Positions 4,196-10,761 of a DNA stretch of 10,761 nucleotides are shown in pieces (positions within the stretch are counted from its first letter, which is position 1; each line of letters begins with the position of its first letter). Source of the stretch: JBGSUE01 sp041753515. Its GTDB lineage: Bacteria; Patescibacteriota; Microgenomatia; UBA10105; UBA927. Location of the stretch: NCBI GenBank assembly GCA_041753515.1, contig JBGSUE010000004.1, positions 1 to 10,761 of the forward strand. Direction: 5' to 3'. A program made the translations under genes and the position numbers. The notes beneath the pieces are model-generated. The model had not been told where the DNA came from. It was given only the letters and a program-made list of their open reading frames with translations, and did no database searches.

Positions 4196-5449
4196 ATGAC
4201 CATCCGAAAAACCGGGCAGGAAACACCAATTACACGGGGGACAATCCTTCGCAATGCCGCAGCCTGGCTTCCTATCATCAAATATGGAGAATCAGGCACG
4301 GTGATCCAGCTGCAGGATGACTGTGAATACCGCATACCGGAAGTTATTGAAAACATTTCCCTCAGAAAACGTTTTTTGGGTGCGTATCACAGAAAATATA
4401 TCCTGCGGTACTTTCCGGTTGATGAACAGCCTCTCATGAAACTCATCCACGAGGAACTTACAGATATCTGTACAACATACCGGATTGGAACTCCGGGAAC
4501 TCTTGCATCTCTTTCACCTGCCGAACTTCTGCAGGCTATTGCCAACAAAGGCTACGATGTGGGCCTTTTTCTGACGCACCTGTCCTCTTCTCTCACGTCC
4601 CCATCAATCCAGCCGCTCATAGATCTGGAACAGCTTGTGCGGACTTCCAAAAACCTGTCCGTCATCGTATTTTCCGAGGTAAATATTTCTGAAAAAAAGT
4701 ATGCACGTCTTGCGGATAAATGCTCGTTTTTGTTTGATCATCTCATCCACTATCCCCTCTACAGCCCACAAGATTCTCTGCAGTTCCTTTCCTATTACAG
4801 CAATACATGGGGTATTTCGTTTCCAGTTCCGGTGTATGAAGATATCATACGTCGATGCGGCGGATATTTGTGGATTCTTCATCATGTTCTGCGTACCCTC
4901 AGAGACAATCAAACATGGACGGTGGATCAGGCCCTACAATCACCCGCTCTGCTTCCAAAAATCCTTGCCGTGTGGAATAAATTTTCCAAACAGGAACAGA
5001 ATCTTTTTATTCAAGTACATCGCGGATTGATCCGGCAGGAAGATACACTCAGCGACGCGTATATCCATCTTCTGGCATCGGGATTCATTGCATATCAACA
5101 GGAAAAACCAGTTCTTGGAATGCCTATTCTTGAATATGCAATACGCTCAGAAGCTGCCATGAAACGCATTATAACCGACGACAAAACGATTCGAGTGAAT
5201 GGAGCGGATATCAGCCGGATGTTTACCCCGCAGGAACGGGTGTTTTTCAATGCCTTGTGCAAATCGAAACAAACAATCCTTTCGCGTGAAGAGGTTGCAC
5301 AACTCATCTGGGGAATACAGTGGGAAGATCACTATTCCGACTGGGCTTTAGACCGCCTTGCCTTTCGTCTTCGAAAAAAACTCATTCAAGCCGGACTTCC
5401 CCACCTTCGGCTTACCGCAATAAAAAAGAAAGGGTTTCACCTGCTCTAA
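4196..5449 (+). CDS. Regulator: degenerate P-loop NTPase-like region with C-terminal OmpR/PhoB-type winged helix
   Basis: The product is 417 aa from ATG 4196; an in-frame GTG at 4190 is an alternative and neither has a Shine-Dalgarno. The last 90 residues (about 328-417) match the trans_reg_C winged helix: FTPQERVFFNAL, then SREEVAQLIWG, the recognition helix region ALDRLAFRLRKKL, and the closing wing AIKKKGFHLL. Residues about 20-320 follow the order of a STAND/AAA-type NTPase (strand, loop, helix, strand YILRYFP, strand VGLFLTH, strand LSVIVFSE, lid with RCGGYLWILHHVLR) but catalytic residues are missing. The loop reads GESGTVIQ where GxxGxGK[ST] is expected, and the Walker B strand has no Asp-Glu. 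Likely a DNA-binding regulator with a ligand- or partner-sensing region. Divergent from a receiver gene and 11 bases before a deaminase gene. Confidence 0.85.
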   Translation: MTIRKTGQETPITRGTILRNAAAWLPIIKYGESGTVIQLQDDCEYRIPEVIENISLRKRFLGAYHRKYILRYFPVDEQPLMKLIHEELTDICTTYRIGTPGTLASLSPAELLQAIANKGYDVGLFLTHLSSSLTSPSIQPLIDLEQLVRTSKNLSVIVFSEVNISEKKYARLADKCSFLFDHLIHYPLYSPQDSLQFLSYYSNTWGISFPVPVYEDIIRRCGGYLWILHHVLRTLRDNQTWTVDQALQSPALLPKILAVWNKFSKQEQNLFIQVHRGLIRQEDTLSDAYIHLLASGFIAYQQEKPVLGMPILEYAIRSEAAMKRIITDDKTIRVNGADISRMFTPQERVFFNALCKSKQTILSREEVAQLIWGIQWEDHYSDWALDRLAFRLRKKLIQAGLPHLRLTAIKKKGFHLL

Positions 5450-5460
5450 CTCTCTAACAT

Positions 5461-6699
5461 ATGCCTCATGAATTATCACCGATAGCGGCAATGGATACAC
5501 AACAGGCAGCATCTCTTCATACCTTTGGTATTTTATACCAAACCCGTCCTGTCGAAGCTGTTTCGTTTTTGGATGAATCAGCATTTCTGAAGTGTCAAGA
5601 AGAACCCCACGATTTACTTTCCCGATTGCAGACGTCACTGGATGCAATAGGTAGTGCAATAACATCAAGCAGAATTACTGCCGATGATCATGTCAAAATT
5701 AGGGAATGTATTCAAACAAGACACCCACGTGCTTTATCAATGGCGGAATCATACTACGACAAAGACAGAGCGGACATTGTATCACTCCCGTATTCAAATT
5801 TTGAACTGATGCTCGCCACAAGTTTGGCAACACCTGAAGAAAAAAATGTATGGAATCACATACACCAAATTGAAGAACGCATACATCACCTCATATCGTC
5901 AAATCCATCAGAATTCTGGAATACAATCCGTTTATTCCGTCTGGACCTGATCCTTCCACCGTTTGCCCGCATGAATGAATCGCAAAAAAATACCATTGCG
6001 TCCATACTTGAGCGTGAATCCGAAAACCGTCAGAACCCTCATCATAATAGAAGAATATTTAGAGAAGCGCTCGAATCTGCTGTACCCGAATTCCGGACAG
6101 ACAGCCAGCAATCCGATAAAGAATTTTTGGGTCGCACGATTCGCCTGTTGCCGAATCTCGACCAATATTACGATCCCGCTTTGCCAGAAGGACAGTCCCA
6201 AAAACCTGAATACTATATGACTCTTGTGCATATGGCAGCACACCGCACCAGAATTCCGGGATGGGAACCGTTTACCGCCATGCTTGTCCGTGATGGTGTT
6301 ATCATGAAAGTTACCAATAATATTCCCATCAAAGTGACAAAACCGGAACTGCACCAATACCATCATGCAGAAAGACTACTTTTGGAAGATCCTGAGCTTC
6401 TGAAAGAAACAGGCGGAGATTTTTCCGGATGTGAAATGTACTGCAGTGCAAGCCCCTGCGGGGAGTGTGCAGGTGCTATGAGAAAATTTCGTGTCGGACC
6501 ACGTGTGTTTATCGGTATTGAAACGGCCATGGGGGAATCCAGCCACGGCATCCTCCGTTCACATCTTCAAGATCAAGGTCCCCCATATACAGAACCACCC
6601 CATATTGAATATGTAAATCCGGGAGGTATATTTCGAACACTCTATGTTGTTGATATGGGTTGGTCGGTATTTATACCGGAATTTGTACCTAGACAATAA
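5461..6699 (+). CDS. Zinc-dependent nucleoside/nucleotide deaminase-fold protein with unknown N-terminal half
   Basis: The product is 412 aa. The C-terminal part (about 250-400) is a cytidine/deoxycytidylate/TadA-type deaminase: strand FTAMLVRDGVI (271-281), HAE with zinc ligand H302 and proton-shuttle E304, and SPCGEC with zinc ligands C333 and C336. All catalytic residues are in place. The target (free base, nucleotide, tRNA or DNA) cannot be told. Ordinary family members are about 130-170 aa, so the first 245 residues are an extra, mostly helical, His- and Glu-rich region that I do not recognise; it has no P-loop, which sets it apart from NTPase-deaminase fusions such as AvcD. The gene starts 11 bases after the winged-helix regulator and probably shares its transcript. 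An ATG at 5491 is an alternative start. Confidence 0.85.
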   Translation: MPHELSPIAAMDTQQAASLHTFGILYQTRPVEAVSFLDESAFLKCQEEPHDLLSRLQTSLDAIGSAITSSRITADDHVKIRECIQTRHPRALSMAESYYDKDRADIVSLPYSNFELMLATSLATPEEKNVWNHIHQIEERIHHLISSNPSEFWNTIRLFRLDLILPPFARMNESQKNTIASILERESENRQNPHHNRRIFREALESAVPEFRTDSQQSDKEFLGRTIRLLPNLDQYYDPALPEGQSQKPEYYMTLVHMAAHRTRIPGWEPFTAMLVRDGVIMKVTNNIPIKVTKPELHQYHHAERLLLEDPELLKETGGDFSGCEMYCSASPCGECAGAMRKFRVGPRVFIGIETAMGESSHGILRSHLQDQGPPYTEPPHIEYVNPGGIFRTLYVVDMGWSVFIPEFVPRQ

Positions 6700-6710
6700 C
6701 CTATAATTTA

Positions 6711-6719
6711 TGATATACT
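6711..6719 (+). promoter_or_regulatory. Extended -10 promoter of the surface-protein gene
   Basis: TGATATACT is an extended -10 (TGn plus TATACT), eight bases before the ATG at 6728, so the message would be leaderless or nearly so. A second TATAAT at 6702-6707 may also serve. Confidence 0.5.
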
Positions 6720-6727
6720 CGCATCAT

Positions 6728-7315
6728 ATGAAACAGATTTTTCAGACACTTTTGGCACTCTTCATTCTGATTCTTGCCTCCAATCGCGTTTCGGCAAATG
6801 AAGGCAGGATCAGTATTGATAATGGCAACATTCAATGTCAGGGAATCAGCTTCCTGCAAAACGGGCAGTATACCGTCAACGGCAGGTGCCATGGGCTTGT
6901 CTACCCGTATCAGGGATTCTACGATTACTATGTCATGTGGCTGTATAAAGACGGGTCTAACGATTCGGTCAAACTTTCCGATGTCAATAAAGGAGTCTTC
7001 ACAGGCAAACAGCGCGACCGGTTCAGCCAGTATGTGATTACCGCTGAAACCGGCCAATCGCCGCGCACTCCTTCCAGTCAGGTCGTAGTCTCAGGTCCTA
7101 TTATTCCGTTTGACGGGGAAATTGTGCCGACACAGGTACCAGTTGCGGCAAATTCAGAGACCGCGACACCACAAACGGAAACTGTCCAAGAGGCACCGGT
7201 TCAGGAGTCAAACAGTCTTTTAGCCAACATGTCCAATGTGCAAATAGTTTTCGCCGTTGTCGGCGTCCTGGTACTTTTATCCGTCGTCGCCATGACATTC
7301 TTCAAGAGACAATAA
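6728..7315 (+). CDS. Secreted surface protein with C-terminal membrane anchor, function unknown
   Basis: The product is 195 aa from ATG 6728, where a signal peptide begins at once (basic KQ, hydrophobic core 6-18, probable cleavage after VSA at 23). An in-frame ATG at 6710 would put extra residues before the signal and overlaps the -10. The mature domain (24-about 128) is rich in Tyr, Gly and Asp with two cysteines (C37, C54), looks beta-rich, and could be an Ig-like or carbohydrate-interacting fold, though I recognise no motif. A Thr/Pro/Glu/Gln stalk (about 129-165) leads to a membrane helix (173-192) and a short KRQ tail. This is a type I membrane topology with the domain held off the cell surface. 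It stands alone, followed by tRNA-Trp. Confidence 0.82.
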   Translation: MKQIFQTLLALFILILASNRVSANEGRISIDNGNIQCQGISFLQNGQYTVNGRCHGLVYPYQGFYDYYVMWLYKDGSNDSVKLSDVNKGVFTGKQRDRFSQYVITAETGQSPRTPSSQVVVSGPIIPFDGEIVPTQVPVAANSETATPQTETVQEAPVQESNSLLANMSNVQIVFAVVGVLVLLSVVAMTFFKRQ

Positions 7316-7338
7316 CTGTTTATTTACCTTACAACATT

Positions 7339-7347
7339 TGATAAAAT
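7339..7347 (+). promoter_or_regulatory. Extended -10 promoter of tRNA-Trp
   Basis: TGATAAAAT (TGn plus TAAAAT) lies 15 bases before the mature 5' end of tRNA-Trp, leaving a short leader for RNase P to remove. No clear -35 was seen, as expected for an extended -10 promoter. Confidence 0.5.
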
Positions 7348-7362
7348 ACCCATATCATTATT

Positions 7363-7433
7363 AGGCCTGTCGTTCAATGGTAGGACAGCGGTCTCCAAAA
7401 CCGCTAATGAGGGTTCGATTCCTTCCAGGCCTG
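7363..7433 (+). tRNA. tRNA-Trp (anticodon CCA)
   Basis: The acceptor stem AGGCCTG (7363-7369) pairs with CAGGCCT (7426-7432), discriminator G7433. The D stem is GTTC/GGAC, the anticodon stem GCGGT/ACCGC around loop CTCCAAA reads CCA (Trp, UGG), and the T arm is GAGGG-TTCGATT-CCTTC. The 3' CCA is not encoded. The anticodon is CCA rather than UCA, consistent with UGA being a stop. In many bacteria tRNA-Trp precedes secE; here the next gene is on the opposite strand. Confidence 0.96.
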
Positions 7434-7460
7434 CAATAATGTTTTGTGTTTCAAACTGAG

Positions 7461-7961
7461 TCAATCTGATTTCCCCCACCTCGTCCAGTTCCGGTTTACA
7501 TATCCTAAAATCATCACGTCGTCAAAGATGTCAAACACATAATGGATGACAGAGGAACCGGCGGCAACGGTGACAATCCGCACATCCCAAACAATACTCA
7601 TCGCCAAAAAAACCAGCAATAGTCCGATTGTATAAATATTATGAAACTGCAGCTCTGTTTGATCTTTATGCCCATGTTCAATAAATACAGCCACCTTCCT
7701 CCACTGTCTGCTTCGAATAAGATTTTTTATACTCTGTGTATATGTAGCTGACTTTCCATATGTCACAAAATACCACACATGTTCCACATCCGGCAGCAAT
7801 GCAAAGAATACGGATGTCAGCACAAACCGTATATCGAATTCCTGCCAGATCTCACGCAACAACCATGCCCATACTAATCCCAATAGGACATGGTACAAGA
7901 GGTGGCGTGCATGCCACAAAATAAATCCGGCTCCCCGAATACGGGACAGCGACCGCTTCAT
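7461..7961 (-). CDS. Integral membrane protein, distant YdjM/DUF457-like
   Basis: The product is 166 aa with about four hydrophobic segments. It is not an obvious family member, but its polar residues echo the protein at 2925-3428: H17/H20 near the N-terminus, LLPDVEH (D58, E60) like APDVDAF, H107 in QFHN, and VIHYVFDIFDD (H140, D144) like FSHFVMDTMD, keeping the H-x3-D spacing. About 30 extra residues lie between the second and third motif. Together this suggests the same fold with a possible intramembrane metal site. It lies 15 bases after galU on the same strand and is probably co-transcribed. No Shine-Dalgarno is visible; the start at 7961 is the first ATG after galU. Confidence 0.75.
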   Translation of the reverse strand: MKRSLSRIRGAGFILWHARHLLYHVLLGLVWAWLLREIWQEFDIRFVLTSVFFALLPDVEHVWYFVTYGKSATYTQSIKNLIRSRQWRKVAVFIEHGHKDQTELQFHNIYTIGLLLVFLAMSIVWDVRIVTVAAGSSVIHYVFDIFDDVMILGYVNRNWTRWGKSD

Positions 7962-7976
7962 ACATATATGAGTGTA

Positions 7977-8861
7977 CTACAATTTGAGGCTTTTGAGGTA
8001 GCTTCTGAAATCTCCGTTCAAGTCTTTATGCCGGAGTGCAAACTCAACCACCGTTTTTAAATATTCCAATTTGTTGCCGGTATCGTAATATTTCCCGTTT
8101 TTCACTTCGCATGCATAGACCGGCCGTGTTTTCAACAATTCCTTGATAGCATCAGTCAGCCAGATTTCCCCGCTTTTCCCGGGTTTCAACTTTGCCAGAA
8201 GCGGAAATATATCCGGTGTCAGTACATAACAACCGTGGGCGGCAAGATTGGACGGCGCCTCGTCAGTTGATGGTTTTTCAATGAGTTTTTTAATCTGGTA
8301 TATATTTTTTTCGATATGAAGCGTATCCACGATGCCATACCGGGATACATCCTCTTTCGGTACGCGAACCGCAGAAATCACCGGATCGCCGTATTTTTCG
8401 TATACTTCGATGCACTGTCGTGCTCGGGGCGGATCTGCATAAATAAACTCGTCGCCCCAAATGACGACACAGGGCTCGTCACCGATCACTTCCCGTGCGC
8501 ACAGAACCGGTGTGCCGTTGCCGTACGGACCTTTCTGGCGGATATAGATAAAATTTGCCATTTCTGCTATCCGGATCACTTCTTCGATAAGCTTTTCCTT
8601 CTTCTGCTCTTTGAGAGTCTGGATAAGATCGTTGGGGTAATCGAAATGGTCCTCGATGGACCGTTTGTGCCAACCGGTGACAATGACGATATCGGTAATG
8701 CCGGAGGCAACCAGTTCCTCGACCACATATTGGATGACCGGTTTGTCCACAATCGGCAGCATTTCCTTGGGCATGGCTTTGGTCTGCGGGATGAAACGCG
8801 TCCCGAACCCGGCCGCCGGAATGATTGCTTTCCTAATTTTCGGATGGGCATTGTTTGTCAT
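7977..8861 (-). CDS. galU: UTP--glucose-1-phosphate uridylyltransferase
   Basis: The product is 294 aa, close to the usual size of about 300. It converts UTP and glucose 1-phosphate to UDP-glucose and pyrophosphate in the cytoplasm, the entry to surface glycans. The N-terminal nucleotide-binding signature AAGFGTRFIPQTKAMPKEML (16-35) and metal-binding IWGDE (134-138) are present, as are IEKPS (194-198), GEIWLTDAI (231-239) and the sugar-side GKYYDTGNKLEYLKT (256-270). The usual RQKEPLGLGHA is RQKGPYGNGTPV here, an uncommon variant near the active site. The start at 8861 is preferred because MTNNAHPKIRKAIIPAAG matches the family N-terminus; the frame stays open upstream to 8945 but the promoter lies in that extension. 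A membrane-protein gene follows. Confidence 0.95.
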   Translation of the reverse strand: MTNNAHPKIRKAIIPAAGFGTRFIPQTKAMPKEMLPIVDKPVIQYVVEELVASGITDIVIVTGWHKRSIEDHFDYPNDLIQTLKEQKKEKLIEEVIRIAEMANFIYIRQKGPYGNGTPVLCAREVIGDEPCVVIWGDEFIYADPPRARQCIEVYEKYGDPVISAVRVPKEDVSRYGIVDTLHIEKNIYQIKKLIEKPSTDEAPSNLAAHGCYVLTPDIFPLLAKLKPGKSGEIWLTDAIKELLKTRPVYACEVKNGKYYDTGNKLEYLKTVVEFALRHKDLNGDFRSYLKSLKL

Positions 8862-8872
8862 AGTTTCCCAAT

Positions 8873-8900
8873 TGTATACTAAAAAAACGTCGTATTGCAA
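8873..8900 (-). promoter_or_regulatory. Promoter of galU
   Basis: On the minus strand TTGCAA (8900-8895), 16 bases rich in T, then TATACA (8878-8873), ending 11 bases before the ATG at 8861. This gives a leader of only about five bases and argues against the longer reading frame that begins at 8945. Confidence 0.45.
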
Positions 8901-8918
8901 TGGTTTTTTCAGTATCCA

Positions 8919-8972
8919 CCCAACTAATCCGCTTATAAAACCCATCCGGGTTTTAAACCGGAATAAGTTGGG
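8919..8972. repeat. Nested and mutually exclusive hairpins in the galU/secreted-protein divergent region
   Basis: CCCAACT (8919-8925) pairs with AGTTGGG (8966-8972). Inside, TAAAACCC (8936-8943) pairs with GGGTTTTA (8948-8955) around ATCC, or instead TCCGG (8945-8949) pairs with CCGGA (8958-8962). The two inner stems cannot coexist. It lies upstream of both promoters, so it may be a protein-binding site or a small REP-like element rather than an RNA switch. Confidence 0.5.
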
Positions 8973-9002
8973 CGTATCCCGCGTGAAATTCTTTTGTCAA
9001 TT

Positions 9003-9011
9003 TGGTATGAT
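9003..9011 (+). promoter_or_regulatory. Extended -10 promoter of the secreted-protein gene
   Basis: TGGTATGAT is an extended -10 (TGn plus TATGAT), 12 bases before the ATG at 9024. The leader would be about six bases with no room for a Shine-Dalgarno. Confidence 0.5.
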
Positions 9012-9023
9012 AAAGCCACTCCT

Positions 9024-10761
9024 ATGAAACGGATCTTCACAACACTAGTATCATTACTATTCTTGACTGTTCTCATGCTTCCATTTACCCCTGTGTATGC
9101 AGAGGATGCTGCTCCCACTCCGGATCCTGCTGAAAGTGATGAATATGAAGATGATTTGATCAAAAAGGTATATGCAGATACTGTTTTCATGTCACCGGAT
9201 ATCTTATCATTTAAATTTCCCAAAACAGCCCCTACAGATGAATTACAAAATTTACTCAATAATATCAGGGCACAATTGTTGGGATATATATTAACAAGAA
9301 CTGATAATATTTTTTTACAAGGTGAAAAAGAAGAAACTACTCCAATCGAAAATTATCGCAATACACTTTTTGATGCAGTTACCTCTCCGCTCTCACCGTT
9401 GATGGTTCAAAATAAAACCGAACCTGCCATGTGGCAACCAGAACGAAAATATTATATAACCGGTTGTTTATGCATCAGGGTCGACGGTGAGCTAGTGTCA
9501 AACTGCCAACATAATATTACTGAAAAATTTATTCGTACAGAAAATAACCAACAAAACAGCATTCAAGGACTTGAGGCTGCACGATGGTTTGGTGCAATGG
9601 AAGTAAAAAGCCATGAAACACTGAATGAAAACGGAATATATAATATGAAAGAAAAAGATGTCCGCACAAAAAGGATGGCTCCGCTTGATTGTTCCTATTC
9701 GATTGATACTTCAGAATCCAATATTATCGATAACCAAGCGACAGATCGGCATGAATTCATTAATCTTTTCGGAAACGGTATATCCCCCTCAACAATATTT
9801 CAAGCAATCGCGAGCGCTCTTGGCTTAACCGGCGATGATGCAAATGAAAGTGCAATATGTAAAATTTTTGAATGCGAGGATTGGAACGTGCACTGGATAG
9901 CAAGTGCAGCATTTTTTGGTCTTGACCGAGAATGCTGGCTCACCGAAGGAGACAATTGTTACACAGCAAAAATTCCCGCAACGCCTGCACCAAAACGGTT
10001 TGTAGATTCAGGCGGAGCATATAATTCATACGCACCAGATAGTTATGTGAAACCAAACCGCGGACCGGCTGGATCCGTCGACCAGACAATCAACGTTGGC
10101 GGCAGGCTCATTGATGATAAAAACGCCCAAACAGGTATGGGAGCAATCCAGGATTCCGCATACTTTGCCCAATGTGCCATACATCCTTATTCTAAACAGG
10201 CAACTTCAGCGCTGACCAACATCTTCAGATTCGGCCAAGGCACAAACCCAACTCCAACACCATGTTTGTTTGATTTTGGTAAAGAAACAGAATGCGATTA
10301 TAGTTGGGATTATGTTAGTCAACATCTTGATGATGCTATACAAAAAGCTGCAAATGAATATGGACAATTTTTTCCTGGAGGAACAAGTCAATTAAATACA
10401 ATTCTTCATGGAATTCAATGGGCTGAAACAGGGAACGGTGATGGGTATGTATGCCCTGACTCATCTCAGGATGCACAAGGACCATTCCAGATACAAAAGG
10501 CAAACTATCAATTAACGACAAATAAATGCCCGGGTGAATATACGGAAAACGATACATCGTCCTGTGATGAAAAACTGAATCGGTGTGACGTATATGATGC
10601 CGCGATTCTTGCTGCACGAGGCTTATTGATGGCAAAACAATACTGGAAATATGGCGAAGGATTGAACTGTAATGCCGATACAAGCCAAAGAAGCGCAAAA
10701 ATACCGAATGATCAGGAACTGTATAGCTCTGTTTGCGGATATTATGGTTCATGCGACCCTC
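9024..10761 (+). CDS. Secreted cysteine-rich protein with lysozyme/transglycosylase-like domain (partial at the right edge)
   Basis: The frame is open for 579 codons from ATG 9024 to the window end with no stop. It begins with a classical signal peptide (MKR, hydrophobic 8-21, probable cleavage after VYA at 26), then an acidic Pro/Asp/Glu linker. About 18 cysteines are scattered through the visible part, suggesting disulfides in an exported protein. Near the right edge (about 455-579) is a lysozyme-like pattern: WAETG with candidate catalytic E468, AQGPFQI (484-490), YDAAILAARGLL, and CGYYGS (571-576), as in SLT/VirB1-type transglycosylases. So it probably cuts peptidoglycan, perhaps as part of an envelope-spanning machine. 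The long middle region is unassigned. The gene is visibly more AT-rich than galU. Confidence 0.9.
   Translation, partial: MKRIFTTLVSLLFLTVLMLPFTPVYAEDAAPTPDPAESDEYEDDLIKKVYADTVFMSPDILSFKFPKTAPTDELQNLLNNIRAQLLGYILTRTDNIFLQGEKEETTPIENYRNTLFDAVTSPLSPLMVQNKTEPAMWQPERKYYITGCLCIRVDGELVSNCQHNITEKFIRTENNQQNSIQGLEAARWFGAMEVKSHETLNENGIYNMKEKDVRTKRMAPLDCSYSIDTSESNIIDNQATDRHEFINLFGNGISPSTIFQAIASALGLTGDDANESAICKIFECEDWNVHWIASAAFFGLDRECWLTEGDNCYTAKIPATPAPKRFVDSGGAYNSYAPDSYVKPNRGPAGSVDQTINVGGRLIDDKNAQTGMGAIQDSAYFAQCAIHPYSKQATSALTNIFRFGQGTNPTPTPCLFDFGKETECDYSWDYVSQHLDDAIQKAANEYGQFFPGGTSQLNTILHGIQWAETGNGDGYVCPDSSQDAQGPFQIQKANYQLTTNKCPGEYTENDTSSCDEKLNRCDVYDAAILAARGLLMAKQYWKYGEGLNCNADTSQRSAKIPNDQELYSSVCGYYGSCDP

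Noticed and set aside
5932..6366. 144-codon minus-strand frame inside the deaminase gene
   Set aside because: It is a shadow of the deaminase reading frame, with no promoter and no family motif.
5461..6699. AvcD-type anti-phage NTPase-deaminase fusion
   Set aside because: The N-terminal half lacks a P-loop and does not resemble the NTPase part; the only NTPase-like region is in the upstream gene and its catalytic motifs are lost. A defence role is kept only as an open possibility.
8316..8882. 188-codon plus-strand frame opposite galU
   Set aside because: It is entirely antisense to a gene with strong family motifs and its product is rich in Cys, His and Phe without any domain pattern.
8862..8945. 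28-residue N-terminal extension of galU
   Set aside because: It does not match the GalU family N-terminus, and the likely promoter lies within it.
1..10761. CRISPR array, insertion sequence, prophage or recoded UGA
   Set aside because: No regularly spaced repeats, no transposase or integrase motif and no phage structural gene were seen. UGA ends the genes at 232 and 824, and tRNA-Trp has a CCA anticodon.

Overview
The window looks like part of a small-genome bacterium of the Candidate Phyla Radiation (Patescibacteria, Microgenomates-like). This is inferred from style, not from a phylogenetic marker. Most proteins are short, many carry one N-terminal membrane anchor followed by a Pro/Thr linker, several starts have no Shine-Dalgarno but a -10 box just upstream, and REP-like palindromes sit between genes. 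UGA is used as a stop, so the SR1/Gracilibacteria code does not apply. There is no IS element, CRISPR array or phage structural gene.

Layout. (a) 1-900: the 3' end of an unknown gene, a possible terminator, and a small membrane-anchored protein, closed by a strong hairpin at a convergent junction. (b) 898-1887, minus: a membrane-anchored alpha/beta hydrolase. (c) 1948-2433: a composite REP-like element, tRNA-Thr(GGU), a second GC-rich palindrome, and rpmG (ribosomal protein L33), a 57-aa gene that is easy to miss. rpmG heads a tight set with an anchored protein and a YdjM/DUF457-like membrane protein. (d) 3514-6699: the most unusual block. A membrane-anchored stand-alone receiver domain (minus) diverges from a regulator with a degenerate P-loop NTPase-like region and a C-terminal OmpR/PhoB-type winged helix (plus). 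Eleven bases after the regulator lies a 412-aa protein with a C-terminal zinc-dependent deaminase domain. The divergent region holds two back-to-back sigma70-like promoters and repeated TGACA-type sites. (e) 6728-7433: a cell-surface protein with a signal peptide and C-terminal membrane helix, then tRNA-Trp(CCA). (f) 7461-8861, minus: galU and a second YdjM-like membrane protein. (g) 9024 to the end, plus: the first 579 codons of a secreted, cysteine-rich protein with a lysozyme/transglycosylase-like region, running off the window.

How the genes may work together. Envelope functions dominate: UDP-glucose synthesis, a secreted murein-hydrolase-like protein, anchored surface proteins and a hydrolase. 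The candidate new system is block (d). Receiver and winged-helix output, normally one polypeptide in the OmpR family, are on two divergent genes; the output half is fused to an apparently dead NTPase, and a deaminase with an unrecognised N-terminal half sits in the probable same transcript. Whether this is regulation, nucleotide metabolism or defence cannot be decided from this sequence alone.
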